Positions 8,924 through 19,951 of a stretch of DNA of 63,823 nt are shown here, piece by piece. The stretch spans positions 1-63,823 of the forward strand of contig JAKISI010000010.1 of assembly GCA_021648685.1 (NCBI GenBank). The letters run 5' to 3'. Each line of letters begins with the position of its first letter. Within the stretch, counting starts at the first letter, position 1. Made by a program: the position numbers and the translations under genes. This DNA is from Candidatus Polarisedimenticolaceae bacterium (GTDB lineage Bacteria > Pseudomonadota > Gammaproteobacteria > Chromatiales > Chromatiaceae). Under the pieces are notes generated by a model. It was not told where the DNA came from. It made no database searches and was given only the letters and a program-made list of their open reading frames with translations.

Positions 8924-9988
8924 TCAGGAGTGGTAGGGTTTGCTCAGCTCGTGCACGGCGTCAATAAATACCCCGGCATGCTCCGGGTCTACCTCAGGGT
9001 GAATACCATGCCCCAGGTTGAATACATGGCCTGGGCCATGTCCATAGCTGTCGAGCACATGGGCCACCTCCTCACGGATTCGCTCGGGGGAGGCGTAGAG
9101 GATGCAGGGATCCATATTGCCCTGTAGCGCTACCTTGTCCCGCACCTGAACCCGCGCATCGGCCAGTTCGGTGGTCCAGTCGACCCCCAGTGCATCTGCG
9201 CCGCTTTCAGCCATGCGGCTGAGCCACTGGCCACCATTTTTGGTGAACATCACTACGGGTACCTGCCGCCCCTCATTTTCACGCGTCAGCCCCTCGATGA
9301 TCTGCTCCATATAGGAGAGAGAGAAGGCGTCGTAGTCGCGTGGGCTGAGGACACCGCCCCAGGTATCGAAGATCATCACGGCCTGTGCGCCGGCGGCGAT
9401 CTGGGCATTGAGGTAGGAGGTGACCGATTCGGCCAGCTTGCCAAGCAGCTCATGCATCAGCCCAGGGGCATCGAACATCATCCCTTTGGATTTTGCGAAG
9501 TTTTTGGTGCTGCCCCCTTCGACCATGTAGGTGGCCAGTGTCCAGGGGCTGCCGGAAAAGCCGATCAGTGGCACCCGGCCATCCAGCGCCTTGCGGATGG
9601 TGCGTACCGCATTCATCACATATTTCAGCCCCTGCTCCGGGTCGGGAACCCCTATGGCGCGCACATCGGCAGCGCTCTTGATGGGGCGCTCAAAGCGGGG
9701 GCCTTCGCCTTCGCTGAAATAGAGTCCCAGTCCCATTGCATCCGGTATGGTCAGGATGTCTGAAAAGAGAATGGCGGCATCCAGCGGGTAACGCTCCAGC
9801 GGCTGGAGGGTTACCTCACAGGCCAGCTCGGCATTCTTGCACAGATCCATAAAGCTGCCCGCTTTTTGTCGCGTGGCTTTATATTCCGGGAGATAACGCC
9901 CAGCCTGGCGCATCATCCAGACGGGGGTGATATCAACAGGTTCGCGCAGGAGAGCACGCAGCAAACGGTCATTCTTTAGCTCTGGCAC
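8924..9988 (-). CDS. hemE: Uroporphyrinogen decarboxylase
   Basis: HemE removes four acetate carboxyl groups from uroporphyrinogen III to give coproporphyrinogen III in cytoplasmic heme synthesis. The 354-residue length is typical. The N-terminal [15 protein letters not shown] carries the conserved substrate-binding Arg residues. The [23 protein letters not shown] and [11 protein letters not shown] segments are also family signatures. It is the last gene of a minus-strand run after gltB and gltD (63-base gap) and ends at the terminator at 8875-8906. Heme demand in this organism includes the octaheme protein encoded just beyond, but the two genes are convergent. Confidence 0.97.
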   Translation of the reverse strand: MPELKNDRLLRALLREPVDITPVWMMRQAGRYLPEYKATRQKAGSFMDLCKNAELACEVTLQPLERYPLDAAILFSDILTIPDAMGLGLYFSEGEGPRFERPIKSAADVRAIGVPDPEQGLKYVMNAVRTIRKALDGRVPLIGFSGSPWTLATYMVEGGSTKNFAKSKGMMFDAPGLMHELLGKLAESVTSYLNAQIAAGAQAVMIFDTWGGVLSPRDYDAFSLSYMEQIIEGLTRENEGRQVPVVMFTKNGGQWLSRMAESGADALGVDWTTELADARVQVRDKVALQGNMDPCILYASPERIREEVAHVLDSYGHGPGHVFNLGHGIHPEVDPEHAGVFIDAVHELSKPYHS

Positions 9989-10051
9989 GGAAAACTCCTA
10001 TAAATTATTTAAATTTTGTTAATGCAAACAAGATCGGAAGCGGGGCTTCGC

Positions 10052-11494
10052 CTAACGCGGTAGGTTGCTGGTTCCCATAAGGAACTCATCGACGGCATGG
10101 GCACACTGGCGGCCTTCGCGTATGGCCCATACCACCAGTGACTGGCCACGGCGCATATCGCCCGCGACAAAAACCCGGTCAACAGAGGTGCGGTACGCCT
10201 TGTCGTCTGCCTGCACATTTCCACGGTTGTCCAGCTCAACCCCCAGCTCTTCCAGCATCCCTTCATGTACAGGGTGTACAAACCCCATTGCCAGAAAGAC
10301 CTTCTCCGCAGGCAGTTCAAACTCCGAGCCTGCTATCTCACTCATACTCCAGTTACCGGTCTCATCCTGAGTCCATTCTACCTTGATGCAGTGAATCGCC
10401 TTGACCTGGCCATTTTCGCCAGTGAATTTTTGGGTGGCGACACTCCAGATACGTTCGCAGCCCTCCTCCTGAGAGGATGAGGTACGCATCTTTTGTGGCC
10501 AGTCGGGCCAGGTGGAGGCTTTATTCTCTTTTTCAGGCGGCTGCGGCATCAGTTCCAATTGGGTAATCGAGAGTGCGCCCTGCCGGTTTGATGTGCCGAC
10601 ACAGTCGGAGCCGGTATCTCCGCCGCCGATGACGATGACATGCTGATCGGTGGTGATGATCTGCTCATCTTCAGGAATCTGGTCTTCCGCCACCCGCTTA
10701 TTGCTCTGGCGCAGAAAATCCATGGCATTGTGAATGCCGCTCAGCTCGCGGCCTGGTACCGGCAGATCCCGCGACTTTTCTGATCCGCCCGTCAATACCA
10801 CGGCATCGTATTCATCAGCCAGCTGGGTGGCCGGGATGTCCATGCCAATATGCACCTTGGGCCGGAACTCTACGCCTTCAGCGAGCATCTGCCCGATACG
10901 GCGGTCGATCAGATGTTTGCTGAGTTTAAAATCGGGGATGCCGTAGCGCATCAGTCCGCCAATGCGGTCACTCTTTTCAAACAGGGTAACGGCATGCCCG
11001 GCACGCGCCAGCTGCTGTGCACAGGCCAGACCAGCAGGGCCGGAGCCTACGATGGCAACCCGTTTGCCGCTTTTGTGCGGCGGCACCTGTGGCACGATCC
11101 ACCCCTCTTCCCAGGCGCGATCCACAATGGCGCATTCGATGGTTTTGATCGTGACCGGGTTGTCATCAAGGTTCAGGGTGCAGGCCGCCTCGCAGGGCGA
11201 GGGGCAGATACGGCCGGTAAATTCAGGGAAGTTGTTGGTGGAGTGCAGCACCTCTATCGCCTGCCGCCACTCACCCTTGTAAACCAGATCATTCCAGTCC
11301 GGGATGATGTTGTTGATCGGGCAGCCGTTGTGGCAAAAGGGGATGCCGCAATCCATACAGCGGGCGCTCTGCTGGGTGATCACCTCGGCACTGAGCGGGA
11401 TAACAAATTCATTATAGTGGGTTACCCGGTCTGCGGCCGGGGCATAGCTCCGATCCTGACGCGAGAACTCCAGAAAGCCTGTGGGCTTACCCAT
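10052..11494 (-). CDS. gltD: Glutamate synthase (NADPH) small subunit
   Basis: GltD passes electrons from NADPH through FAD and iron-sulfur clusters to GltB for glutamate formation. The protein has 480 residues from [10 protein letters not shown]. An upstream in-frame extension to 11545 is rejected because GGAGGGTTGCA directly precedes this ATG. N-terminal cysteine clusters ([21 protein letters not shown]) bind 4Fe-4S centres. [15 protein letters not shown] is the FAD fold and [13 protein letters not shown] the NADPH fold. The start overlaps the gltB stop by 8 bases, indicating translational coupling. Confidence 0.95.
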   Translation of the reverse strand: MGKPTGFLEFSRQDRSYAPAADRVTHYNEFVIPLSAEVITQQSARCMDCGIPFCHNGCPINNIIPDWNDLVYKGEWRQAIEVLHSTNNFPEFTGRICPSPCEAACTLNLDDNPVTIKTIECAIVDRAWEEGWIVPQVPPHKSGKRVAIVGSGPAGLACAQQLARAGHAVTLFEKSDRIGGLMRYGIPDFKLSKHLIDRRIGQMLAEGVEFRPKVHIGMDIPATQLADEYDAVVLTGGSEKSRDLPVPGRELSGIHNAMDFLRQSNKRVAEDQIPEDEQIITTDQHVIVIGGGDTGSDCVGTSNRQGALSITQLELMPQPPEKENKASTWPDWPQKMRTSSSQEEGCERIWSVATQKFTGENGQVKAIHCIKVEWTQDETGNWSMSEIAGSEFELPAEKVFLAMGFVHPVHEGMLEELGVELDNRGNVQADDKAYRTSVDRVFVAGDMRRGQSLVVWAIREGRQCAHAVDEFLMGTSNLPR

Positions 11495-14400
11495 TGCAAC
11501 CCTCCTCAATGCTGTTGGCCGCTTGCTGTTGAGTCTGCATCTCATGCAGGGCGCGGCGATACTCTACCGGCATGACCTTCACAAACTGTGTCAGGCTCCG
11601 ATCCCAGCTATCCAGAATCGCTTTGGCGCGTGGGCTACCGGTATAGTGCAGATGTCGCTCGATCAGCTGCTTGAGCCGGATCGCATCGAAGCGAGTCATG
11701 TCGTGGCTGACATCCACCCGACCGTGTGTCTCAAGGTCTCCGCCCTGATGTTCGCTGGCCTCCAGCGCGTCATCTTCGGCGGTGACGGGTTCCAGCTCAA
11801 CCATGGCCAGATTGCAGTGCTTTTCAAAATCACCTGTGGTATCAAACACATAGGCGATACCGCCGCTCATGCCTGCTGCAAAGTTGCGGCCTGTACTGCC
11901 GAGACAGACGACAACACCGCCGGTCATATATTCACAGCCGTGGTCACCAACCCCTTCAACCACGGCGCTAGCGCCTGAGTTACGCACAGCAAAGCGTTCA
12001 CCTGCTATGCCGTGCAGATAGAGCTCTCCGCAGATGGCGCCATAGAGAATGGTGTTGCCTGCAATGATATTCTCTTCCGCAACGATAGGGGTCTCTTTGG
12101 GTGGATAGATCACCAGTCGGCCACCCGACAGCCCTTTGCCGACGTAGTCGTTGGCCTCGCCCGATAGCTCGATGGTGACGCCCTTGGCCAGCCAGGCACC
12201 AAAACTCTGGCCTGCGATGCCCCGTGCCTTGATATGGATGCTGTCATCCGGCAGGCCGGTGTGACCATAGCGGCGAGCCACCTCGCCGGAGAGCATGGTG
12301 CCAACGGTGCGGTTATAGTTGTATATATCGGTCTCAATCTGAACCGGCGTGCCACGCTCCAGTGCAGGCATGGCCTGTTCAATCAGCTTGTTATCCAGCG
12401 CCTGCTCCAGGCCGTGATCCTGTGTTTTGCTGTGGTAGATGCCGACATCGGGGTCAGTCTCCGGCATGTACAGGATGCGCGAATAGTCCAGCCCTTTTGC
12501 CTTCCAATGGTCAATGGCCTGACGGGTGTTCAGCCGGGTGCGCTGGCCGATCATTTCATTGAATGAGCGATAACCCAGCTGAGCCATCAGCTGGCGCACC
12601 TCTTCAGCAATGAAGAAGAAGAAGTTGACCAGGTGTTCCGGCTTGCCCGTAAAGCGCTTGCGCAGCTCAGGATCTTGTGTGGCCACGCCCACCGGACAGG
12701 TGTTGAGATGACACTTACGCATCATCAGGCAGCCCTGCACAATCAGTGGTGCCGTGGCAAAGCCAAACTCATCGGCCCCCAACAGCGCGCCAATCACCAC
12801 GTCCCGGCCAGTTCGCAGACCGCCGTCAACCTGTACCGAAATGCGACTGCGCAGCTTGTTCATCACCAGCGTCTGATGGGTCTCGGCCAGGCCGATCTCC
12901 CACGGGGAGCCGGCATGTTTGATGGAGGTAAGTGGACTGGCACCGGTTCCACCATCATAACCGGAGATGGTGACATGATCCGCGTGTGCCTTGGAGACAC
13001 CCGCAGCCACGGTGCCAACACCTACCTCGGAGACCAGCTTGACGCTGATTCGTGCCGTGGGATTGGTGTTTTTCAGATCGTGGATCAGCTGGGCCAGATC
13101 CTCAATTGAGTAGATATCGTGGTGCGGTGGCGGTGAGATCAGCCCCACGCCAGGGGTGGAGTGGCGCACCCGGGCGATGGTGTGATCGACCTTGTGGCCG
13201 GGCAGTTGTCCACCCTCGCCGGGCTTGGCGCCCTGAGCCATCTTGATCTGGATGTCGTCGGCGTTGACCAGATACTCAGTCGTCACACCAAAACGGCCGG
13301 AGGCGACCTGTTTGATGGCAGAGCGTTTGGAGTCGCCATTCTCCATCGGGATGAAACGTTCCGGCTCTTCGCCGCCTTCGCCGGTATTGGATTTGCCGCC
13401 GATGCGGTTCATCGCCATGGCGATGGTGGAGTGCGCCTCATACGAGATTGACCCGTAAGACATCGCGCCGGTAGCAAAGCGTTTGACAATCTCGCTGGCG
13501 GGTTCCACCTCATCCAATGGCACCGGCTCTGCGCAAAAATCGAGATCGAACAGGCCGCGCAGGGTCAGCAGCTCTTCGTTCTGCTCATTGATGATGTGGG
13601 CATACTCTGCGTAGGTCTTGGCGTCATTGGAGCGGGTTGCGTGCTGGAGTTTGGATATGGTGTCAGCCGTCCATATGTGGCTCTCGCCACGGGTGCGTAC
13701 CGCGTAGTCGCCGCCGACATCCAGATGCTTGCGGTAGATGTGGCTTTTGCCATAGGCATCGCGGTGCCAGCGCACCGCCTCTTCTGCAATCTCACACAGG
13801 CCGACCCCCTCAATGGTGGTGGCGGTGCCGGTAAAGTACTTCTCGACAAAATCGGTCGACAGGCCAATGGCATCAAAGATCTGCGCACCACAGTAGGATT
13901 GGTAGGTGGAGATGCCCATCTTGGACATCACCTTCAGCAGCCCTTTATCGACCGCCTTGATGAAACGCCAGTGGATCTCATCTTCGCTCAGCTCTTCCGG
14001 CAGTTTGTGCCGCATATTGGAGAGGGTATTAAAGGCCAGATAGGGGTTGACCGCCTCAGCGCCATAACCCGCCAGCGCTGCAAAGTGGTGAACCTCGCGC
14101 GCCGCGCCGGTTTCGACCACCAGGCCGGATGAGGTGCGCAGCCCGGTGCGTACCAGATGATGATGTACCGCAGCGGTGGCCAGCAGAGCCGGGATGGCGA
14201 TGTGATCGGCATCCATGTTGCGGTCGGAGAGGATCAGGATATTAAAGCCGTCCCGCACCGCCTTTTCTGCCTCAGAACAGACGGCATCCAATGCCGGTTC
14301 CATCCCCTCTGCGCCATGCTCAGCGGCGTAGCAGATATCGACGGTGTGGGTGTGGAAGGCCTCGCCGGTCAGGTCATGGATGCGGCGGATGCGCTCCAGC

Positions 14401-16121
14401 CCGGTGTTGGTGATGACGGGCTGGGTCACCTCCAGGCGTTTGTGGCTGCCCCCCTGCTCCAGATCGAGCAGGTTGGGCCGCGGGCCGATCAGTGAGACCA
14501 GCGACATCACCAGCTCTTCACGAATCGGGTCGATCGGCGGGTTGGTGACCTGGGCGAAGTTCTGCTTGAAGTAGTTGAACAGCGGCTTGGCATGATTCGA
14601 TAGCACCGCCAGTGGGGTGTCGCCGCCCATGGAGCCAATCGCCTCCTGGCCGCTGATGGCCATTGGCGTCAGCAGCCACTTGATATCCTCCTGGGTGAAG
14701 CCGAAGGCCTGCTGCTGATCCAGCAGGGTGTCGGCATCCGGGGCCATCGGTGGTACCACGGGTGGCAGGTGGCGCAGGCGGATCTGGGTGTTATCCAGCC
14801 ATTTCTGATAGGGACGGGCTGAGGTCAGCTCGGCCTTGAGCTCGGCATCGTCGATGATGCGACCCTTCTCCAGGTCGATCAGCAGCATCTTGCCGGGTTG
14901 CAGCCGCCACTTTTTGATAATCTTCTCTTCGGGGATCTCCAGCACGCCCATCTCCGAGGCCATCACAATCTGATCGTCATCGGTGATCAGGTAACGGGCG
15001 GGGCGCAGGCCGTTGCGATCCAGCGTGGCGCCGATCTGGCGGCCATCGGTAAAGGCAACCGCAGCGGGGCCATCCCAGGGCTCCATCAAGGCGGCGTGGT
15101 ATTCATAGAAGGCATGGCGCTGCCGATCCATCAGTGGATTTTCAGACCAGGCCTCGGGGATCAGCATCATCATGGCGTGGGCCATGGAGTAGCCACCGGC
15201 AACCAGCAGCTCCAGCGCATTATCGAAGCAAGCGGTGTCGGACTGGCCCTCTGCAATCAGTGGCCAGACCTTCTCCAGGTCATCGCCCAGGATCTCGGAT
15301 GACATGGTCTGGCGGCGTGCTGCCATCCAGTTCTGGTTGCCGCGCACGGTGTTGATCTCGCCATTGTGGGCGATCATGCGGAAGGGCTGTGCCAGATCCC
15401 AGGTTGGGAAGGTGTTGGTAGAGAAGCGCTGATGCACCAGTGCCAGCGCGGAGGTCATGCGCTCATCGGCCAGATCATCGTAGAAATCACCGACCTGCCC
15501 AGCCAGCAGCATCCCTTTATAGAGCAGGGTACGGGAGGAGAGGGATGAGAAATAGAAGGCATGACCATCTTCAAGAGCCGCATCTTTAACACTGTTTTCG
15601 ATCTGCTTGCGAATAATGAACAGCTTGCGTTCAAAGGCATTTTGATCGGTGATACCGCTGCCACAGCCGATAAATACCTGGCGGATAAAAGGCTCGGTAG
15701 GCAGTACGCTTTTGCCCAGGCCGCTGTTGTTTACCGGCACATCACGCCATCCCAGAACGCGCTGCCCCTCAGTGGTGATGAAGCGCTCAACCGTGGTTTC
15801 ACACTGGGCACGGGAGTCTGCATTGCGGGGCAGGAAGAGCATGCCCACGGCATATTCACCCTCTGCTGGCAGTTCACAGCCACTGACGCCACGCAGGAAG
15901 GCATCCGGGGTCTGCAGCAGAATGCCGGCTCCGTCTCCGGCCAGCGGGTCAGCGCCGACAGCGCCACGATGGGTCAGGCGCTCCAGAATGGTGAGTCCAT
16001 CGCGGATAATCTTATGGCTTTTGCGCCCCTTGATATCGGCAACAAAACCGATGCCACAGGCATCATGTTCATTACGGGGATCATAAAGTCCCTGTTTGGG
16101 TGGTAAAGCCCCTTGGCTCAT
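11487..16121 (-). CDS. gltB: Glutamate synthase (NADPH) large subunit
   Basis: GltB converts glutamine and 2-oxoglutarate to two glutamates and is a core enzyme of ammonia assimilation. It has 1544 residues from [10 protein letters not shown], chosen because GAGGT precedes it; the frame is open to 16199. Cys22 in DACGIGF is the expected N-terminal nucleophile exposed by removal of a 21-residue propeptide. The order is glutaminase domain, central domain, FMN synthase domain, 3Fe-4S motif ([12 protein letters not shown], spacing C-x5-C-x4-C) and the C-terminal beta-helix. A structured leader lies upstream at 16191-16269. Confidence 0.96.
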   Translation of the reverse strand: MSQGALPPKQGLYDPRNEHDACGIGFVADIKGRKSHKIIRDGLTILERLTHRGAVGADPLAGDGAGILLQTPDAFLRGVSGCELPAEGEYAVGMLFLPRNADSRAQCETTVERFITTEGQRVLGWRDVPVNNSGLGKSVLPTEPFIRQVFIGCGSGITDQNAFERKLFIIRKQIENSVKDAALEDGHAFYFSSLSSRTLLYKGMLLAGQVGDFYDDLADERMTSALALVHQRFSTNTFPTWDLAQPFRMIAHNGEINTVRGNQNWMAARRQTMSSEILGDDLEKVWPLIAEGQSDTACFDNALELLVAGGYSMAHAMMMLIPEAWSENPLMDRQRHAFYEYHAALMEPWDGPAAVAFTDGRQIGATLDRNGLRPARYLITDDDQIVMASEMGVLEIPEEKIIKKWRLQPGKMLLIDLEKGRIIDDAELKAELTSARPYQKWLDNTQIRLRHLPPVVPPMAPDADTLLDQQQAFGFTQEDIKWLLTPMAISGQEAIGSMGGDTPLAVLSNHAKPLFNYFKQNFAQVTNPPIDPIREELVMSLVSLIGPRPNLLDLEQGGSHKRLEVTQPVITNTGLERIRRIHDLTGEAFHTHTVDICYAAEHGAEGMEPALDAVCSEAEKAVRDGFNILILSDRNMDADHIAIPALLATAAVHHHLVRTGLRTSSGLVVETGAAREVHHFAALAGYGAEAVNPYLAFNTLSNMRHKLPEELSEDEIHWRFIKAVDKGLLKVMSKMGISTYQSYCGAQIFDAIGLSTDFVEKYFTGTATTIEGVGLCEIAEEAVRWHRDAYGKSHIYRKHLDVGGDYAVRTRGESHIWTADTISKLQHATRSNDAKTYAEYAHIINEQNEELLTLRGLFDLDFCAEPVPLDEVEPASEIVKRFATGAMSYGSISYEAHSTIAMAMNRIGGKSNTGEGGEEPERFIPMENGDSKRSAIKQVASGRFGVTTEYLVNADDIQIKMAQGAKPGEGGQLPGHKVDHTIARVRHSTPGVGLISPPPHHDIYSIEDLAQLIHDLKNTNPTARISVKLVSEVGVGTVAAGVSKAHADHVTISGYDGGTGASPLTSIKHAGSPWEIGLAETHQTLVMNKLRSRISVQVDGGLRTGRDVVIGALLGADEFGFATAPLIVQGCLMMRKCHLNTCPVGVATQDPELRKRFTGKPEHLVNFFFFIAEEVRQLMAQLGYRSFNEMIGQRTRLNTRQAIDHWKAKGLDYSRILYMPETDPDVGIYHSKTQDHGLEQALDNKLIEQAMPALERGTPVQIETDIYNYNRTVGTMLSGEVARRYGHTGLPDDSIHIKARGIAGQSFGAWLAKGVTIELSGEANDYVGKGLSGGRLVIYPPKETPIVAEENIIAGNTILYGAICGELYLHGIAGERFAVRNSGASAVVEGVGDHGCEYMTGGVVVCLGSTGRNFAAGMSGGIAYVFDTTGDFEKHCNLAMVELEPVTAEDDALEASEHQGGDLETHGRVDVSHDMTRFDAIRLKQLIERHLHYTGSPRAKAILDSWDRSLTQFVKVMPVEYRRALHEMQTQQQAANSIEEGCNG

Positions 16122-16190
16122 ACAGACCTCATCAAATAAAGCATTGGGATTTGGAAAGCGCATGCAGGTTTCGACCCCATTATGCGCGTC

Positions 16191-16269
16191 GTCCAGCAAG
16201 GCTGGACGGGAGATGTCCCGTTAGGTTGGCCTCGATGCTGAGACCACACAGAACCGCATAGCCTAACGG
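16191..16269 (-). promoter_or_regulatory. Structured gltB leader with overlapping hairpins
   Basis: Read on the minus strand, three stems occur in order: CCGTTAGG/CCTAACGG (16262-16269 with 16218-16225), ACGGGA/TCCCGT (16206-16221) and GTCCAGC/GCTGGAC (16191-16207). Stem 1 and stem 2 share ACGG, and stem 2 and stem 3 share two bases, so they compete. The block lies 70 bases before the gltB start. There is no obvious T-run, so any control would act on translation or RNA stability. I recognise no known riboswitch class. Confidence 0.4.
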
Positions 16270-16469
16270 AAAATCGGCTTTTTCGCCAGTTTTAAGCTGT
16301 ACCCAAGATCTGAGTCTGAGTGGTGTGAGAAGATACAGCCCCCTGTACAGCTGCATCCTGACTGCCTGGTTGTACTGTATGAAAGCCAGGAGGCTGGATA
16401 AACTCAGAAGCGCTTAAAACTCCTCATTGAATAAATTGCTCAGGATACCTAAGCTATGCGCTTGCTAGG

Positions 16470-16626
16470 AGGCTGTCCGAGAACAGAAACCACAGTGAGG
16501 AAAAACTAGATTTGGCTAAATTCTTCCATTATTTCCGTTAAATATGCCTAATATTCGCCTCAAATAATGAAAAAATCTAACTCAAACCAGCTTCCCCTCA
16601 CCAAGATTCCTATTCTCGGACAGCCT
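16470..16626. mobile_element. 157-bp MITE-like element with AGGCTGTCCGAGAA ends
   Basis: The terminal inverted repeats AGGCTGTCCGAGAACAG and CTATTCTCGGACAGCCT differ at one position. The interior is A/T-rich, partly palindromic (CCATTATTT / AAATAATG) and carries no ORF. TAG flanks both ends if the repeats are taken as GAGGCTGTCC. Related ends occur at 17342-17387 and 42361-42474. The remaining intergenic bases between gltB and dsbA (16270-16469 and 16627-16710) hold nothing else I recognise. Confidence 0.7.
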
Positions 16627-16710
16627 CTAGCCCGAACCAACAGAGGATACGGGTGTCATAAACTGCCGGATTTTGAGAAAAATCTATAAACCTGAACCAA
16701 GGGAGAAAAT

Positions 16711-17343
16711 ATGAAATTACGTCACTACTGGTTGCTGCTGATCTTGCTGCCTGGCTTTGTCTTTGCCGGTTCAAACGATGCTGGGCCTTTCAAGGCGGGT
16801 GTTGCATATGATGTGATGGCCAAACCGCAGCCTACGCAAACCGGTGACAAGGTTGAGGTGCTGGAGCTGTTTTGGTACGGCTGCCCGCACTGCTACAAGC
16901 TGGAGCCTTATATCGAGCACTGGCTTGAAAATATGCCAGCCAATGCCGCCTATGTGCGCCTGCCCGCCGTTTTCAATCCTAGCTGGATGATCCACGCCAA
17001 GGCCTTTTATGCTGCTGAGGCGATGGGTGTTCTGGATAAGGTGCACCGGCCGCTGTTTGATGCGCTGCACGTCCAGAAGCTTAAACTCTATACCCCGGAG
17101 ACCATTGCCGATTTCTTTGCCACTCTGGGTGTAGACCGGGCTGAATTCCTGAAGACCTATAGCTCCTTTGCGGTCACTACCAAGGCCAACCGGGCAAAAC
17201 AGATGACCCGGCGCTATGGCATCAGCGGTGTCCCGGCGATGATCATCAACGGCAAGTATCGCACCAGTGCACATAAAGCGGGCAGTGAGGCAAAGTTGAT
17301 CGAGGTGGTCAATGCGCTGGTCGCTAAGGAGAGTGGCAACTAG
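16711..17343 (+). CDS. dsbA: Periplasmic thiol:disulfide oxidoreductase DsbA
   Basis: DsbA introduces disulfide bonds into exported proteins. The protein has 210 residues with a signal peptide (residues 1-19, ending VFA). The thioredoxin-fold active site is C58-P-H-C61 in FWYGCPHC, and the cis-proline is P175 in SGVPA. An insert of helical sequence between these is typical of DsbA. The ATG has GGGAGAAAAT upstream. The stop codon overlaps a copy of the MITE-type inverted repeat (17342-17387), which could form the transcript's 3' hairpin. Confidence 0.93.
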   Translation: MKLRHYWLLLILLPGFVFAGSNDAGPFKAGVAYDVMAKPQPTQTGDKVEVLELFWYGCPHCYKLEPYIEHWLENMPANAAYVRLPAVFNPSWMIHAKAFYAAEAMGVLDKVHRPLFDALHVQKLKLYTPETIADFFATLGVDRAEFLKTYSSFAVTTKANRAKQMTRRYGISGVPAMIINGKYRTSAHKAGSEAKLIEVVNALVAKESGN

Positions 17344-17387
17344 GGGCCTGTCTGAGAGTAGACCTTCTATTCTCGGATAGCCTCCTG
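17342..17387. repeat. Solo pair of MITE-type ends forming a hairpin
   Basis: AGGGGCCTGTCTGAGAGTAG and the inverse CTATTCTCGGATAGCCTCCT lie only a few bases apart and resemble the ends of the element at 16470-16626. The pair folds into a strong hairpin directly at the dsbA stop codon. Confidence 0.6.
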
Positions 17388-17502
17388 CCCAGATCCTGCA
17401 AGTGATCTTGCAGGATCTGGCTTTAAGGCATGGCGGGTGGCCTTCCATTCCACCCTTGTTCCAGCTGGCACGCTATGCGTGCCATCCCACTCAGGATGAG
17501 CA

Positions 17503-18603
17503 TTGATTTCATTTCGCTGGTTGCCGGTTTTTATCCTGGGCGCATGTGCGGGCTATGGGCTGGCGCTCTTTTTCCATCCTGAGCAGCCGCCGATAGAGGT
17601 AGCTCAGCCCGAGATGGCGACTGTCACGGCCGCAAAACAACCGGGGCAGCTGATCACTCCGACCCAGGAGACGCTGCCCCGGCCGGCTCGAAAGCCACAG
17701 AGTCTTGCTTCCCCCGAGCCTGAGGCCGCCTATATTGCATGGATCAGGGAGGCCGTTGCGAAACATGAGTTCAGCACGGCACTGGATCTGCTTGCAGAGG
17801 CCGCGCGGCAGTTTGGCATCAGCGCCCCCCGCCTGATTCTGCGAGCCGAGATTCAGCAGTTGCGCAAGGATCTCAAGGGTGCCAGAGCCACTCTGCATCA
17901 GGCACTGGCGGTTGATCCGGCCATGGCCGAGCAGATCTACCCCCTGCTCAGAGTTGTGGTCACGGCGCTCATGCGCATGAAAGAGGGTGCACTGACCTTT
18001 GATGAAAAGGTGCAGATACTGTCGCGAGAGATCATTGATGACCCAGGTTTTGCCACCTACTACACCCTGCTGGGGCGGCTCTACTACCGCCATGAAAACT
18101 ACGCAGATGCCATCACCAATCTGGAGTATGCCCTGCAACTGGATCACACCCGGACAGCGCTGTTGTCGCCACTGATCACGGCCGCCAGAGAGCGGCTGGC
18201 GAACCCAGGGCGGATCGAGCTGCCTATCTCATCCCACGGGCGGACGCTGGATGTGGATGTGCGGCTGAATGATGCGCCGCAGCAGTTCCGCTTTATTTTG
18301 GACACAGGGGCCTCGTACACCGCCATCTCAAGCCGTACGGCGCAAAGGCTGGGCATCGTTATCTCACAGGAGCTGCCGGTTATCCAGGTCAGCACAGCCA
18401 ACGGCATGGTCAAGGTGCCGCTCATTACACTGAATGCAGTGAATCTCCAGGGCGCCCTGGTAGAGCAGGTGCCGGCAATCGTGCTGAGTGAGCTGAACGG
18501 GTTTGATGGTCTGCTGGGGCTGAGTTTTTTGAACCATTTTAATATTGATATAAACCAGGATGAGGGTAAGCTGTTTCTGCTAAAACCTTCCACTGACCAA
18601 TAA
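17503..18603 (+). CDS. Membrane-anchored retropepsin-like aspartic protease with TPR-like region
   Basis: The protein has 366 residues. A hydrophobic N-terminal anchor (residues about 5-25) points to a periplasmic location. Residues about 75-235 form tetratricopeptide-like helical repeats (EFSTALDLLAEAARQFG, HENYADAITNLEYALQLD). The C-terminal clan AA protease domain has the catalytic DTGAS with Asp267 and a later hydrophobic GLLGLSFLNHF segment. Such single-domain proteases act as dimers; the natural substrate is not known. The start is TTG at 17503 with AGGATGAG just upstream; no in-frame ATG is available nearby. It lies 13 bases before the DUF3422 gene. Confidence 0.8.
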   Translation: MISFRWLPVFILGACAGYGLALFFHPEQPPIEVAQPEMATVTAAKQPGQLITPTQETLPRPARKPQSLASPEPEAAYIAWIREAVAKHEFSTALDLLAEAARQFGISAPRLILRAEIQQLRKDLKGARATLHQALAVDPAMAEQIYPLLRVVVTALMRMKEGALTFDEKVQILSREIIDDPGFATYYTLLGRLYYRHENYADAITNLEYALQLDHTRTALLSPLITAARERLANPGRIELPISSHGRTLDVDVRLNDAPQQFRFILDTGASYTAISSRTAQRLGIVISQELPVIQVSTANGMVKVPLITLNAVNLQGALVEQVPAIVLSELNGFDGLLGLSFLNHFNIDINQDEGKLFLLKPSTDQ

Positions 18604-18616
18604 CTTTTAAACTTTT

Positions 18617-19915
18617 ATGCCTACACGATCTGTTCCAGCGAATCACCCGCAGCGCTATATACTGAACAACGAGGTTCACGCCCGGCCTTGCACACCGCTC
18701 TACGCCCCGGAGCGCACTACGCATCTGGCGCTTATGATGACGACAGAGCAGAGGGCACAGGAGCGCGAGGCTCTTGCCGACCTGTGCGAACGCTATATCC
18801 AGCCACCTCCGGCTCCAGGAGCGGATCATTTTGTCTCGGATCTTGGCCCATTCCGGCTGCGCTGGGAGCAGCATGGTGAGTTCAGCACCTACACCTTCTA
18901 CCTGCACGGCCCCTTTAGCGATCCCTTTGCCGAAACGGCGCTACAGGTCGTGCCGGTAGATTGGCTGCAGGCGCTGCCGGGGCAGCTGATTGTCGGTGCT
19001 CATGCCACCATTATGCAGAGTGATGAAGAGGAGGCGGATCTGGATGCCATCTCGCCGCTGTTCAGTGACAACACCCTGATTGGATCAGAGGTATCCGGCG
19101 GTGCAGCCCAGGTATTTACCGATTTTCGCATCCATGCCGACGGCTTTAGTCGCATTCTTATCCATGATCGCCGGCTGCGCTCCCGCCAGTTGGGGCGTCT
19201 GCTACAGCGCATGTTTGAGATTGAGGTCTACCGCATGATGGCGCTGCTGACCTTCCCTATTGCCCGAAGATTGATCATCCAGCTGAATGATGCTGACCAG
19301 CGCCTGCTCCAGATCACCACCGCAATGTCCCAGTCGGGCAGCAATGAGGCTCAACTACTGGATGATCTGATCACACTTGCGGCTGAGGTCGAGCACAGTC
19401 AGTCATCGACCCAATTTCGGCTCAGCGCCTCCCAGGCCTACTTTCGTCTGGTTGGATTGCGGATCAACGAACTGAGAGAGAAGCGCATCCAGGGCATTCA
19501 GACCTTTGCCGAGTTTATGGATCGGCGGCTGGAGCCGGCCATGAACACCTGTGCCTCTGTCGAGCGGCGTCAGAACATGCTCTCCAAACGCATCGCCCGT
19601 GCCAGCCAACTGCTGCGCACCCGGGTAGAGATCACGCTGGAGCGTCAAAACCAATCGCTGCTGGAGTCGATGGATAGTCGTGCCAAACTGCAACTGCGCC
19701 TGCAAGAGACGGTTGAGGGGCTCTCGGTTGCGGCCATCACATACTACTCAGTAAGCCTGATTGGCTATATTGCCAAAGCGGGCAAAGCGGCCGGTCTGCC
19801 CATCAAGCCGGAGCTGGTGGTCGGCATATCCATACCCGTGGTTGCGCTGTTGATCATTGTAGGCGTGCGCTATATTCGGCGGTTAGTTAAAAAGAGGCAA
19901 AAACCTGCCGCTTGA
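18617..19915 (+). CDS. DUF3422 family membrane protein
   Basis: The 432-residue protein matches the DUF3422 pattern. Its N-terminus reads HPQRYILNNEVHARP, and this motif gives the family its identity. The long soluble middle part is partly coiled-coil (residues about 240-365). Two hydrophobic segments at about 365-420 (VAAITYYSVSLIGYIAKAGK, VVGISIPVVALLIIVGV) and a basic tail indicate C-terminal membrane anchoring. The molecular role of this family is not established. The gene follows the aspartic protease gene closely and precedes a response regulator gene by 36 bases, suggesting co-transcription. Confidence 0.85.
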   Translation: MPTRSVPANHPQRYILNNEVHARPCTPLYAPERTTHLALMMTTEQRAQEREALADLCERYIQPPPAPGADHFVSDLGPFRLRWEQHGEFSTYTFYLHGPFSDPFAETALQVVPVDWLQALPGQLIVGAHATIMQSDEEEADLDAISPLFSDNTLIGSEVSGGAAQVFTDFRIHADGFSRILIHDRRLRSRQLGRLLQRMFEIEVYRMMALLTFPIARRLIIQLNDADQRLLQITTAMSQSGSNEAQLLDDLITLAAEVEHSQSSTQFRLSASQAYFRLVGLRINELREKRIQGIQTFAEFMDRRLEPAMNTCASVERRQNMLSKRIARASQLLRTRVEITLERQNQSLLESMDSRAKLQLRLQETVEGLSVAAITYYSVSLIGYIAKAGKAAGLPIKPELVVGISIPVVALLIIVGVRYIRRLVKKRQKPAA

Positions 19916-19951
19916 GTCCACCAAATTAGAACCCTGCCGGAGCACCGACCC

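Noticed and set aside
10850-16106. Many open frames opposite gltD and gltB
   Set aside because: They are antisense shadows of long high-GC genes and show no motifs.
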